This document shows, one piece after another, positions 51,972-63,439 of a stretch of 64,000 bases of DNA (position 1 is its first letter; every line of letters starts with the position of its first letter). The notes beneath the pieces were generated by a model. The model worked only from the letters and a program-made list of their open reading frames with translations, was not told the origin of the DNA and did no database searches. Source of the DNA: Molanna angustata (taxonomy: Eukaryota; Arthropoda; Insecta; Trichoptera; Molannidae). The position numbers and the translations under genes were made by a program. The stretch lies in assembly GCA_963576475.1 (NCBI GenBank), contig OY754990.1:15272206-15336205 (forward strand), written 5' to 3'.

Positions 51972-52181
51972 ATATATTTATTTATTTATTTAATATTGCT
52001 TCTCAGGCAACTAACAGGTACTATGTCAAATATTAATTTAATACCCAATAACAGGTTGCCACATTCTGGAGACAGATCCAGACTGAAAACACAATTAAAC
52101 ACTGTGTCTCCACCGGGAATCGGACTCGGGACCTTTGGCTCAGCAGTCAGATATCAAACCAACTGAGCCACGAAGGCCGAC
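51972..52181 (-). mobile_element. tRNA-derived SINE, family 1
   Basis: Full-length minus copy: tail (ATTT)n at 51972-51994, body with tgccacattctggagac, complement of the B box (gggaatcggactcg, one change) and head ending cgaaggccga at 52181. The ~25-bp acgatattaatcgtc(t)caca segment of the body present in 53503-53730 is deleted. Confidence 0.9.
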
Positions 52182-52221
52182 AAAGGCGTAGAACCGTATA
52201 AATAAATAAATAACTCAATAT

Positions 52222-52650
52222 TTCAGAGAAGAAAATTCCATTCAACTCAAAGTATCAGCGACGAAAATCGCATTCAACACAAAGTTTCAGCGGTGAAAAT
52301 CACTTTCAAATCAAAGTTTCAGCGGTGAAAATCACTTTCAAATCAAAGATTCAGCGATGAAAATTACTTTCAAATCAAAGTTTCAGCGGTGAAAATCACT
52401 TTCAAATCAAAGTTTTAGCGGTGAAAATCACTTTCAAATCAAAGATTCAGCGATGAAAATTACTTTCAAATCAAAGTTTCAGTGGTGAAAATCACTTTCA
52501 AATCAAAGTTTCAGCGGTGAAAATCACTTTCAAATCAAAGTTTCAGCGGTGAAAATCACTTTCAAATCAAAGTTTCAGCGGTGAAAATCTCGCATAACTT
52601 CCATTCCAAAATTCCATTCAACTCAATGTAACGACGGTGAAATTTCATTT
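52222..52650 (+). repeat. 32-bp tandem array, ~13 units
   Basis: Unit tttcagcggtgaaaatcact, ttcaaatcaaag. Edge units are diverged (attccattcaactcaa). A variant pair attcagcgatgaaaattact occurs twice, 96 bp apart. A lone monomer sits at 51651-51688. Confidence 0.95.
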
Positions 52651-53107
52651 AGCTAAAACCCCGCTGCCAAGTCCCGGCAAAGTCGAAATTCGAGACGATC
52701 CCGTATTTGTCTTACACCAAATGATTTCATATACCGACTCCCAACAGTGCGATCATATAATTTTATGTCTCTTGTATGCCTTAATTACCCGCCAGAGTCG
52801 CTTTGTCTACAGTTGTGTTTGTTAATTCAGGGCGAGGCGCGATCTACATCGACACCGCCCCTGCCTCATCCCAAGGATACACAATACACATATAAACCTC
52901 CCCCCCCCCACCCCACAATCCCCAACCCCAACATTGAGCCCGGATTATAAACAAAATGGGAAATTGTTAAAATTTACTCAAAAGGTGTTATAATTTCGCA
53001 TATTAGTATCACTTAATGACTTTAACACGTTAGACCCGAGTTAGCTCCGTGAGCCCGTCCATCTTCCTCTTTTTATCATTCATTCAATCATACTATCATG
53101 GCAAAAA
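52651..53107. other. No gene seen; G4 motif (minus) at 52901-52931
   Basis: C-runs CCCCCCCCCC, CCCC, CCCC, CCCC with short loops give a G-quadruplex consensus on the minus strand. The short ORF here lacks motifs. Confidence 0.45.
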
Positions 53108-53216
53108 CGTGACTCAGTTCAGGGTATCTGACTGCTGATCCAAAGGTCCCGGATTCGATTCCCGGTGGACACACAGTTTTTAATTGAGTTTTTTCAGTCT
53201 GGATCTGTGAGGCGCA
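53108..53216 (+). mobile_element. SINE family 1, 3' truncated
   Basis: gtatctgactgctgatccaa, aggtcccggattcgattccc, agtctggatctgtgaggcg. It breaks into RTE-derived sequence at ~53217. Confidence 0.8.
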
Positions 53217-53217
53217 T

Positions 53218-53370
53218 TTAATCTAATTCCATGCGTCTTTTGCTACGTCCATGTTTCACTGGCATACATCAAAGTAAGCACTACAATTGCATTATGTACT
53301 GCAATTTTGGCTTCTTTTGAGATGCTTGGATCGGACATTGCTGGTCTGAGTGCTCCGTTTATTCTGGAAT
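53218..53370 (-). pseudogene. RTE-type LINE ORF2 fragment (post-palm)
   Basis: The minus strand: RINGALRPAMSDPSISKEAK, IAVHNAIVVLTLMYASETWT, a stop, QKTHGI: the ri......r.......K..v....i.pvLtY.sEtWt block of RTE-type ORF2. Confidence 0.7.
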
Positions 53371-53502
53371 AGAATATAATTTGATTTTGAATTATTTTTA
53401 TTTGTGTTTCGGCACGTAGTCAAAAACAATTCAAACTGTGGTATTGTGTGACACTTGCAGAATGAATAATTGTATATTACCTGCTGGAAACTACACACTG
53501 TG

Positions 53503-53730
53503 GTATTTATTTATTTAATAATGCTTCTCGGGCAACTAACAGGTACTATGTCAAATATTACTTTAACAAGCACCCAATAACAAGTTGCCACATTCTGGAG
53601 ACTTACGATATTAATCGTCACACAGATCCAGACTGAAAACACAATTAAAAACTGTGCCTCCACCGGGAATCGAACCAGGGACCTTTGCATCAGCAGTCAG
53701 ATACCTAACCAACTGAGCCACGAAGGCCGA
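53503..53730 (-). mobile_element. tRNA-derived SINE, family 1 (full-length)
   Basis: Tail tatttatttatttaataatg, body with acttacgatattaatcgtca, B-box complement gggaatcgaaccaggg, head ending ccacgaaggccga at 53730. The least damaged minus copy. Confidence 0.9.
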
Positions 53731-53820
53731 AATTTCAACATTATATACGTATACGGTAAACATTAAAAGTATATTCGACTTCTGAATCAAACAGGCAAGC
53801 TCCTCTTCGACAAAGTCGAT

Positions 53821-53930
53821 GACTTCAGAAGCAGCCTCCACTTGAAGATGACTGGCGACGTCCTGTCGAAAATTCAAAGATACGGTTCCACCAGAAACCA
53901 CACGACATTGACGCGGAGTACCCAATAAAG
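53821..53930 (+). pseudogene. Leader of the LINE with double satellite
   Basis: In frame with the following array and open from a stop at ~53819: QKQPPLEDDWRRPVENSKIR, FHQKPHDIDAEYPIKG. Around 53885-53915 ttccaccagaaac..cacacgacattgac looks like a diverged copy of the 48-bp unit (ctaccagaaac..tatgactacatt). Family not recognised. Confidence 0.4.
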
Positions 53931-55091
53931 GGACTTTATTCTACCAGAAACTTCAATATGACTACATTACAAAACAGGAGACTTTATTCTACCAGAAACT
54001 TCAATATGACTACATTACAAAACAGGAGACTTTATTCTACCAGAAACTTCAATATGACTACATTACAAAACAGGAGACTTTATTCTATCAGAAACTTCAA
54101 TATGACTACATTACAAAACAGGAGACTTTATTCTACCAGAAACTTCAATATGACTACATTACAAAACAGGAGACTTTATTCTACCAGAAACTTCAATATG
54201 ACTACATTACAAAACAGGAGACTTTATTCTACCAGAAACTTCAATATGACTACATTACAAAACAGGAGACTTTATTCTACCAGAAACTTCAATATGACTA
54301 CATTACAAAACAGGAGACTTTATTCTACCAGAAACTTCAATATGACTACATTACAAAACAGGAGACTTTATTCTACCAGAAACTTCAATATGACTACATT
54401 ACAAAACAGGAGACTTTATTCTACCAGAAACTTCAATATGACTACATTACAAAACAGGAGACTTTATTCTACCAGAAACTTCAATATGACTAGATTACAA
54501 AACAGGAGACTTTATTCTACCAGAAACTTCAATATGACTACATTACAAAACAGGAGACTTTATTCTATCAGAAACTTCAATATGACTACATTACAAAACA
54601 GGAGACTTTATTCTACCAGAAACTTCAATATGACTACATTACAAAACAGGAGACTTTATTCTACCAGAAACTTCAATATGACTACATTACAAAACAGGAG
54701 ACTTTATTCTACCAGAAACTTCAATATGACTACATTACAAAACAGGAGACTTTATTCTACCAGAAACTTCAATATGACTACATTACAAAACAGGAGACTT
54801 TATTCTACCAGAAACTTCAATATGACTACATTACAAAACAGGAGACTTTATTCTACCAGAAACTTCAATATGACTACATTACAAAACAGGAGACTTTATT
54901 CTACCAGAAACTTCAATATGACTACATTACAAAACAGGAGACTTTATTCTACCAGAAACTTCAATATGACTACATTACAAAACAGGAGACTTTATTCTAC
55001 CAGAAACTTCAATATGACTACATTACAAAACAGGAGACTTTATTCTACCAGAAACTTCAATATGACTACATTACAAAACAGGAGACTTTAT
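53931..55091 (+). repeat. 48-bp tandem array, ~24 units, in frame
   Basis: Unit aacttcaatatgactacatt, acaaaacaggagactttatt, ctaccaga; 48 bp = 16 codons, MTTLQNRRLYSTRNFN. Units are almost identical; variants are tctatcaga in units 3 and 13 and one MTR in unit 12. The TTLQNRRLY phrase continues after the last unit into LINE protein, so the unit is a duplicated LINE segment. Confidence 0.97.
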
Positions 55092-55184
55092 TTTGACCAA
55101 ATATCACTTTACAAAATTTGCAATAACTTGATTGACTCGCCGGACATACTCAATAATATATCACTCACTCCATATACCAAATAG
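53958..55184 (+). CDS. 408-codon ORF: 16-residue repeats then LINE C-terminus
   Basis: Starts at ATG 53958. 23 full repeats of MTTLQNRRLYSTRNFN plus 10 residues, then FDQISLYKICNNLIDSPDIL and NNISLTPYTK, stop at 55184. The tail has the RR...D.i.LYKi.nn.id.p.iL pattern of CR1/jockey-type ORF2 after the RT. Every repeat carries its own ATG, and the frame is open because 48 is a multiple of 3. No promoter or splice sites are seen, and the upstream frame is also open to ~53820. Most likely not a functional gene; if translated it would give a basic, highly repetitive protein. Confidence 0.35.
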   Translation: MTTLQNRRLYSTRNFNMTTLQNRRLYSTRNFNMTTLQNRRLYSIRNFNMTTLQNRRLYSTRNFNMTTLQNRRLYSTRNFNMTTLQNRRLYSTRNFNMTTLQNRRLYSTRNFNMTTLQNRRLYSTRNFNMTTLQNRRLYSTRNFNMTTLQNRRLYSTRNFNMTTLQNRRLYSTRNFNMTRLQNRRLYSTRNFNMTTLQNRRLYSIRNFNMTTLQNRRLYSTRNFNMTTLQNRRLYSTRNFNMTTLQNRRLYSTRNFNMTTLQNRRLYSTRNFNMTTLQNRRLYSTRNFNMTTLQNRRLYSTRNFNMTTLQNRRLYSTRNFNMTTLQNRRLYSTRNFNMTTLQNRRLYSTRNFNMTTLQNRRLYSTRNFNMTTLQNRRLYFDQISLYKICNNLIDSPDILNNISLTPYTK

Positions 55185-55258
55185 ACATACCCGCTCACAT
55201 AATTTATTTCACTTACCAGTATGCCACACTAATTACATACATATACTTTGCACCTTTG
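55092..55258 (+). pseudogene. LINE ORF2 C-terminal segment between the two arrays
   Basis: Encodes the LYKICNNLIDSPDILNN segment. In another frame, after the stop region, YFTYQYATLITYIYFAPLFR runs into IQRDYNTYTFQTHGHFSRHI inside the 198-bp unit, resembling the ...TNY....pl.R....yN....D.f end of LINE ORF2. Confidence 0.55.
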
Positions 55259-58200
55259 TTTAGAATTCAGCGAGATTACAATACATACACATTTCAAACA
55301 CACGGACATTTTTCACGACACATTACAGCATTATCAAAGACAGATAAAGATGTTCTTAAACCCTAACACACAATCCAACAATCCACTCCTCAATCACTAA
55401 TGATCCCGGTCCTCCTTGTCATCCTAAAACATATTATATATGTAGGTACCTACTTGTTTATAATTCAACGAGATTACAATACATACACATTTCAAACACA
55501 CGGACATTTTTCACGACACATTACAGCATTATCAAAGACAGATAAAGATGTTCTTAAACCCTAACACACAATCCAACAATCCACTCCTCAATCACTAATG
55601 ATCCCGGTCCTCCTTGTCATCCTAAAACATATTATATATGTAGGTACCTACTTGTTTATAATTCAACGAGATTACAATACATACACATTTCAAACACACG
55701 GACATTTTTCACGACACATTACAGCATTATCAAAGACAGATAAAGATGTTCTTAAACCCTAACACACAATCCAACAATCCACTCCTCAATCACTAATGAT
55801 CCCGGTCCTCCTTGTCATACTAAAACATATTATATATGTAGGTACCTACTTGTTTATAATTCAACGAGATTACAATACATACACATTTCAAACACACGGA
55901 CATTTTTCACGACACATTACAGCATTATCAAAGACAGATAAAGATGTTCTTAAACCCTAACACACAATCCAACAATCCACTCCTCAATCACTAATGATCC
56001 CGGTCCTCCTTGTCATACTAAAACATATTATATATGTAGGTACCTACTTGTTTATAATTCAACGAGATTACAATACATACACATTTCAAACACACGGACA
56101 TTTTTCACGACACATTACAGCATTATCAAAGACAGATAAAGATGTTCTTAAACCCTAACACACAATCCAACAATCCACTCCTCAATCACTAATGATCCCG
56201 GTCCTCCTTGTCATCCTAAAACATATTATATATGTAGGTACCTACTTGTTTATAATTCAACGAGATTACAATACATACACATTTCAAACACACGGACATT
56301 TTTCACGACACATTACAGCATTATCAAAGACAGATAAAGATGTTCTTAAACCCTAACACACAATCCAACAATCCACTCCTCAATCACTAATGATCCCGGT
56401 CCTCCTTGTCATCCTAAAACATATTATATATGTAGGTACCTACTTGTTTATAATTCAACGAGATTACAATACATACACATTTCAAACACACGGACATTTT
56501 TCACGACACATTACAGCATTATCAAAGACAGATAAAGATGTTCTTAAACCCTAACACACAATCCAACAATCCACTCCTCAATCACTAATGATCCCGGTCC
56601 TCCTTGTCATCCTAAAACATATTATATATGTAGGTACCTACTTGTTTATAATTCAACGAGATTACAATACATACACATTTCAAACACACGGACATTTTTC
56701 ACGACACATTACAGCATTATCAAAGACAGATAAAGATGTTCTTAAACCCTAACACACAATCCAACAATCCACTCCTCAATCACTAATGATCCCGGTCCTC
56801 CTTGTCATACTAAAACATATTATATATGTAGGTACCTACTTGTTTATAATTCAACGAGATTACAATACATACACATTTCAAACACACGGACATTTTTCAC
56901 GACACATTACAGCATTATCAAAGACAGATAAAGATGTTCTTAAACCCTAACACACAATCCAACAATCCACTCCTCAATCACTAATGATCCCGGTCCTCCT
57001 TGTCATCCTAAAACATATTATATATGTAGGTACCTACTTGTTTATAATTCAACGAGATTACAATACATACACATTTCAAACACACGGACATTTTTCACGA
57101 CACATTACAGCATTATCAAAGACAGATAAAGATGTTCTTAAACCCTAACACACAATCCAACAATCCACTCCTCAATCACTAATGATCCCGGTCCTCCTTG
57201 TCATCCTAAAACATATTATATATGTAGGTACCTACTTGTTTATAATTCAACGAGATTACAATACATACACATTTCAAACACACGGACATTTTTCACGACA
57301 CATTACAGCATTATCAAAGACAGATAAAGATGTTCTTAAACCCTAACACACAATCCAACAATCCACTCCTCAATCACTAATGATCCCGGTCCTCCTTGTC
57401 ATCCTAAAACATATTATATATGTAGGTACCTACTTGTTTATAATTCAACGAGATTACAATACATACACATTTCAAACACACGGACATTTTTCACGACACA
57501 TTACAGCATTATCAAAGACAGATAAAGATGTTCTTAAACCCTAACACACAATCCAACAATCCACTCCTCAATCACTAATGATCCCGGTCCTCCTTGTCAT
57601 CCTAAAACATATTATATATGTAGGTACCTACTTGTTTATAATTCAACGAGATTACAATACATACACATTTCAAACACACGGACATTTTTCACGACACATT
57701 ACAGCATTATCAAAGACAGATAAAGATGTTCTTAAACCCTAACACACAATCCAACAATCCACTCCTCAATCACTAATGATCCCGGTCCTCCTTGTCATCC
57801 TAAAACATATTATATATGTAGGTACCTACTTGTTTATAATTCAACGAGATTACAATACATACACATTTCAAACACACGGACATTTTTCACGACACATTAC
57901 AGCATTATCAAAGACAGATAAAGATGTTCTTAAACCCTAACACACAATCCAACAATCCACTCCTCAATCACTAATGATCCCGGTCCTCCTTGTCATACTA
58001 AAACATATTATATATGTAGGTACCTACTTGTTTATAATTCAACGAGATTACAATACATACACATTTCAAACACACGGACATTTTTCACGACACATTACAG
58101 CATTATCAAAGACAGATAAAGATGTTCTTAAACCCTAACACACAATCCAACAATCCACTCCTCAATCACTAATGATCCCGGTCCTCCTTGTCATACTAAA

Positions 58201-61190
58201 ACATATTATATATGTAGGTACCTACTTGTTTATAATTCAACGAGATTACAATACATACACATTTCAAACACACGGACATTTTTCACGACACATTACAGCA
58301 TTATCAAAGACAGATAAAGATGTTCTTAAACCCTAACACACAATCCAACAATCCACTCCTCAATCACTAATGATCCCGGTCCTCCTTGTCATCCTAAAAC
58401 ATATTATATATGTAGGTACCTACTTGTTTATAATTCAACGAGATTACAATACATACACATTTCAAACACACGGACATTTTTCACGACACATTACAGCATT
58501 ATCAAAGACAGATAAAGATGTTCTTAAACCCTAACACACAATCCAACAATCCACTCCTCAATCACTAATGATCCCGGTCCTCCTTGTCATCCTAAAACAT
58601 ATTATATATGTAGGTACCTACTTGTTTATAATTCAACGAGATTACAATACATACACATTTCAAACACACGGACATTTTTCACGACACATTACAGCATTAT
58701 CAAAGACAGATAAAGATGTTCTTAAACCCTAACACACAATCCAACAATCCACTCCTCAATCACTAATGATCCCGGTCCTCCTTGTCATCCTAAAACATAT
58801 TATATATGTAGGTACCTACTTGTTTATAATTCAACGAGATTACAATACATACACATTTCAAACACACGGACATTTTTCACGACACATTACAGCATTATCA
58901 AAGACAGATAAAGATGTTCTTAAACCCTAACACACAATCCAACAATCCACTCCTCAATCACTAATGATCCCGGTCCTCCTTGTCATCCTAAAACATATTA
59001 TATATGTAGGTACCTACTTGTTTATAATTCAACGAGATTACAATACATACACATTTCAAACACACGGACATTTTTCACGACACATTACAGCATTATCAAA
59101 GACAGATAAAGATGTTCTTAAACCCTAACACACAATCCAACAATCCACTCCTCAATCACTAATGATCCCGGTCCTCCTTGTCATCCTAAAACATATTATA
59201 TATGTAGGTACCTACTTGTTTATAATTCAACGAGATTACAATACATACACATTTCAAACACACGGACATTTTTCACGACACATTACAGCATTATCAAAGA
59301 CAGATAAAGATGTTCTTAAACCCTAACACACAATCCAACAATCCACTCCTCAATCACTAATGATCCCGGTCCTCCTTGTCATCCTAAAACATATTATATA
59401 TGTAGGTACCTACTTGTTTATAATTCAACGAGATTACAATACATACACATTTCAAACACACGGACATTTTTCACGACACATTACAGCATTATCAAAGACA
59501 GATAAAGATGTTCTTAAACCCTAACACACAATCCAACAATCCACTCCTCAATCACTAATGATCCCGGTCCTCCTTGTCATCCTAAAACATATTATATATG
59601 TAGGTACCTACTTGTTTATAATTCAACGAGATTACAATACATACACATTTCAAACACACGGACATTTTTCACGACACATTACAGCATTATCAAAGACAGA
59701 TAAAGATGTTCTTAAACCCTAACACACAATCCAACAATCCACTCCTCAATCACTAATGATCCCGGTCCTCCTTGTCATCCTAAAACATATTATATATGTA
59801 GGTACCTACTTGTTTATAATTCAACGAGATTACAATACATACACATTTCAAACACACGGACATTTTTCACGACACATTACAGCATTATCAAAGACAGATA
59901 AAGATGTTCTTAAACCCTAACACACAATCCAACAATCCACTCCTCAATCACTAATGATCCCGGTCCTCCTTGTCATCCTAAAACATATTATATATGTAGG
60001 TACCTACTTGTTTATAATTCAACGAGATTACAATACATACACATTTCAAACACACGGACATTTTTCACGACACATTACAGCATTATCAAAGACAGATAAA
60101 GATGTTCTTAAACCCTAACACACAATCCAACAATCCACTCCTCAATCACTAATGATCCCGGTCCTCCTTGTCATACTAAAACATATTATATATGTACCTA
60201 CTTGTTTATAATTCAACGAGATTACAATACATACACATTTCAAACACACGGACATTTTTCACGACACATTACAGCATTATCAAAGACAGATAAAGATGTT
60301 CTTAAACCCTAACACACAATCCAACAATCCACTCCTCAATCACTAATGATCCCGGTCCTCCTTGTCATCCTAAAACATATTATATATGTAGGTACCTACT
60401 TGTTTATAATTCAACGAGATTACAATACATACACATTTCAAACACACGGACATTTTTCACGACACATTACAGCATTATCAAAGACAGATAAAGATGTTCT
60501 TAAACCCTAACACACAATCCAACAATCCACTCCTCAATCACTAATGATCCCGGTCCTCCTTGTCATCCTAAAACATATTATATATGTAGGTACCTACTTG
60601 TTTATAATTCAACGAGATTACAATACATACACATTTCAAACACACGGACATTTTTCACGACACATTACAGCATTATCAAAGACAGATAAAGATGTTCTTA
60701 AACCCTAACACACAATCCAACAATCCACTCCTCAATCACTAATGATCCCGGTCCTCCTTGTCATCCTAAAACATATTATATATGTAGGTACCTACTTGTT
60801 TATAATTCAACGAGATTACAATACATACACATTTCAAACACACGGACATTTTTCACGACACATTACAGCATTATCAAAGACAGATAAAGATGTTCTTAAA
60901 CCCTAACACACAATCCAACAATCCACTCCTCAATCACTAATGATCCCGGTCCTCCTTGTCATACTAAAACATATTATATATGTACCTACTTGTTTATAAT
61001 TCAACGAGATTACAATACATACACATTTCAAACACACGGACATTTTTCACGACACATTACAGCATTATCAAAGACAGATAAAGATGTTCTTAAACCCTAA
61101 CACACAATCCAACAATCCACTCCTCAATCACTAATGATCCCGGTCCTCCTTGTCATCCTAAAACATATTATATATGTAGGTACCTACTTG
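55259..61190 (+). repeat. 198-bp satellite, 30 units, near-identical
   Basis: The length plus two 4-bp deletions (60194 and 60980 regions, gtaggtacc to gtacc) equals exactly 30 x 198. Unit: attcaacgagattacaatac, atacacatttcaaacacacg, gacatttttcacgacacatt, ..., tgatcccggtcctccttgtc, atcctaaaacatattatata, tgtaggtacctacttg. Units are essentially identical except a C/A variant in tcat(c/a)ctaaaac: A in units 3, 4, 8, 14, 15, 25, 29; both deletion units carry A. Unit 1 has agaattcagcg for ataattcaacg, the ancestral-looking edge. It contains the palindrome GTAGGTACCTAC once per unit. Confidence 0.98.
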
Positions 61191-61440
61191 TTTTTTTTCT
61201 TATATTATTGTACTTTTATATTATTATTATTTTTTATGTATCTTTTCTCTCTTTTTTTTTCAATTGATGTTACTTGTTGTATAATTTTTTTTTCATAACT
61301 AAGTATGTAACCAAACATTATACATTCACAAATGTAAATAGAAGAAAGCATTTTTGGCTATGTTAAAATTTAAAAACTGAATTGTAAATGATATAATTAA
61401 CAGCTGTAGCTTTCTGAGAGTAAGTAAATAAATAAATAAA
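61191..61440 (+). mobile_element. 3' UTR and (TAAA)n tail of the satellite-bearing LINE
   Basis: T-rich UTR then gtaagtaaataaataaataa, ataaatg at 61420-61446, as in other LINE 3' ends in the window. It closes the element whose ORF2 and UTR seeded the 48- and 198-bp arrays. Confidence 0.65.
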
Positions 61441-61445
61441 TAAAT

Positions 61446-61784
61446 GTTGAACAGGGCTCGAGGTGTTAATTGTTAATTGTTTTATTTGTGTTAGGTATAT
61501 TACCTACAACATTTATGTGGTTGAATTTCATAACAAGTAAAGCAGGTACGCAACGGTACGATGGTTGAGCCAAGTTGTTAAATGTATACATTATACAAAT
61601 AATATAATGTATATAATTTATACTTACATTACCTATATTTTATATAGCTAATTCAGATATATGCGTATATAAAATATTACATAGTCAACAAAATATACGA
61701 CATATACGCCCAAATCCACACTCAAAGATCACAAAATATACAAATGTGACACAAAGGATACATAAAACTTAAAAATATGAATAT
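61446..61784. other. No gene seen; atacgacatatacgccc relic
   Basis: 61693-61722 matches the degenerate units at 62705-62985. Otherwise AT-rich. Confidence 0.4.
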
Positions 61785-62165
61785 TTTTTTTTTTTTAATT
61801 CCATATACGTAGGTGCCCTGTAGGACTAGAGTCTACAATCCGAATCTACCCGTTTGCATTCTGTTTCCGGTTGGCTCTCTGATTGGTTGAGATCTCGTAG
61901 TATTAAGTCAAATGAGCTGTGAAATTTTATATTAAATGCGAAAAATTAAAAGAATATTATATATTTAATTTATAATAATTTATAATTCAATTTATAAAGC
62001 AACTCGCTCACGCGAGTCGCTATTATTATTATACACAAACTTAAACCTAACCTAAGAATGCAGAAAAGAAACTCAGGGGCTAGACGCTACTCCTGTAGGT
62101 GCCTCGAGTTCCTGGTTCTTCTACGATATCCCAACTTCGTCTCTATTGAGATGTTGAAAAAATGT
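61785..62165 (+). repeat. Repeat H carrying a LINE-derived segment
   Basis: Left module end ttaattccatatacg, then GTAGGTGCC (61809-61817), then 61818-62094, which is the near-identical complement of 13213-13432 (internal LINE ORF2 sequence), then GTAGGTGCC again (62095-62103) and the H right end cgagttcctggttcttctac, cttcgtctctattgagatg. The 9-bp direct repeat brackets the captured piece. Confidence 0.75.
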
Positions 62166-62296
62166 TTGTTAAATAAAAATATGGGTATTTACGACTAATA
62201 CACACAATTTGATGTTTAAAGATCAGAAGCAAACTAGTAATAAAGAACAGATTCGACTTATACGCCAAATTCTACATTCAATTAAAGGTATTTTAA

Positions 62297-62691
62297 ATAA
62301 CTTCTCGGGCAATTAACAGGTAGGTACTATGTCAAATTATGTATTAATATAACACGCATCCAATAACAAGTTTCCACATTATGGAGACTTACGTTATTAA
62401 TCGTCTCACAGATTCAGACTGAAATCACAATTAAAAACTGTGTCTCCACCGGGAATCGAACCCGGGACTTTTGGATCAGCAGTCAGATATATTTTTTTTA
62501 AATTAAAATGAATATGTCCTTGTTAAACATGTACATATACATCTTCCTACGTTCCCTAAAATAAGCAAATAAATGCTTGAGCTATAGGTGAACGAAATCG
62601 GTCGAGGCAGGATTCGAACTCGTGATCACTGGATTACTAGCCCAGCGCGCTAACCGCTCTTCCATCGACCCATCTAACCAACTGAGCTACG
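62297..62691 (-). mobile_element. SINE family 1 interrupted by SINE family 2
   Basis: SINE 1 minus: cttctcgggcaattaacagg ... ctccaccgggaatcgaaccc, gggacttttggatcagcagt, cagatat to 62490, then resumes 62671-62691 ctaaccaactgagctacg. The tRNA-like head is split in the anticodon-arm region. Confidence 0.9.
62491..62670 (-). mobile_element. tRNA-derived SINE, family 2, nested in SINE 1
   Basis: Minus strand head ggtcgatggaagagcggtta, gcgcgctgggctagtaatcc, B box GAGTTCGAATCC (complement at 62610-62621), body tttcgttcacctatagctca, tail A/T-rich at 62491-62505. The best copy of family 2. The head can be folded with a 6/7-bp acceptor-like stem. Confidence 0.9.
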
Positions 62692-62704
62692 ACAAAATAA
62701 ACAC

Positions 62705-62985
62705 AAAATAAACGAGTCGTACGACTTATTCGTAACATAAAAATATAAACAAGATAACACAAAATATACGACTTATACGCCTAATTCCACAATACAATAT
62801 AAAACAAACTGACTTACCACAAAATATAGGACTTATACGGCTAATTCCACATTATAATTTTACACTAAAATATAAAAAAACTGACATAACACAAAATATA
62901 TGACTTATACGGCTAATTAAATATTATATACGAACTAATACAACACAAAATAAACGACTTATACGCCTAATTCCATATATATTTA
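62705..62985 (+). repeat. Degenerate ~65-bp repeat, about 4 units
   Basis: cacaaaatatacgacttata, cgcctaattccaca and variants at ~62757, ~62818, ~62890 and ~62945; single relics at 61693 and 62240. Confidence 0.75.
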
Positions 62986-63007
62986 AAGGCGATCTAAGGC
63001 AGAAAAA

Positions 63008-63290
63008 AATGAGTTTATATAAAATGAGATCTTTGATAGAACATCGAAATAAAATGAGGTCTATATAAAATGCAATCTGTGGTAGAGCATCGAAATAAAA
63101 TGAGGTATATATATACATAAAATGCGGTCTGTGGTAGCACAACGACATAAAATAAGGTCTACATAAAATGCGATTTGTGGTAGAAAATCGAAATAAAATG
63201 AGGTGTATATAAAATGCGATCTGTGGTAGAACAACGAAATAAAATGAGGTATATATTATAAAATGCGATCTGCGGTAGAACATCGAAATC
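63008..63290 (+). repeat. ~47-bp tandem repeat, about 6 units
   Basis: Unit aaataaaatgaggtctatat, aaaatgcgatctgtggtaga, acatcg with indels. The long minus ORF over it has no motif and is an artefact of the repeat. Confidence 0.85.
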
Positions 63291-63439
63291 TGCCCGGACC
63301 AACTAGTTATAAATAAAAAAAAATGTATGTCCAAAAAAGATGTGTTCATTACCATTCTATAAAAAAAACTATTGTACATCGTGATGTCTTCGTTGAAATA
63401 TATAATTGTCGTCTGTGATTCGTTTTTAAAATAAAAACT

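Noticed and set aside
53931..61190. CRISPR-like regular repeats
   Set aside because: Units are contiguous and near-identical with no variable spacers; the context is a eukaryotic LINE.
55259..61190. Centromeric satellite
   Set aside because: Only 6 kb, derived from one LINE copy and ended by its tail; many Lepidoptera are holocentric, so no centromere claim can be made.
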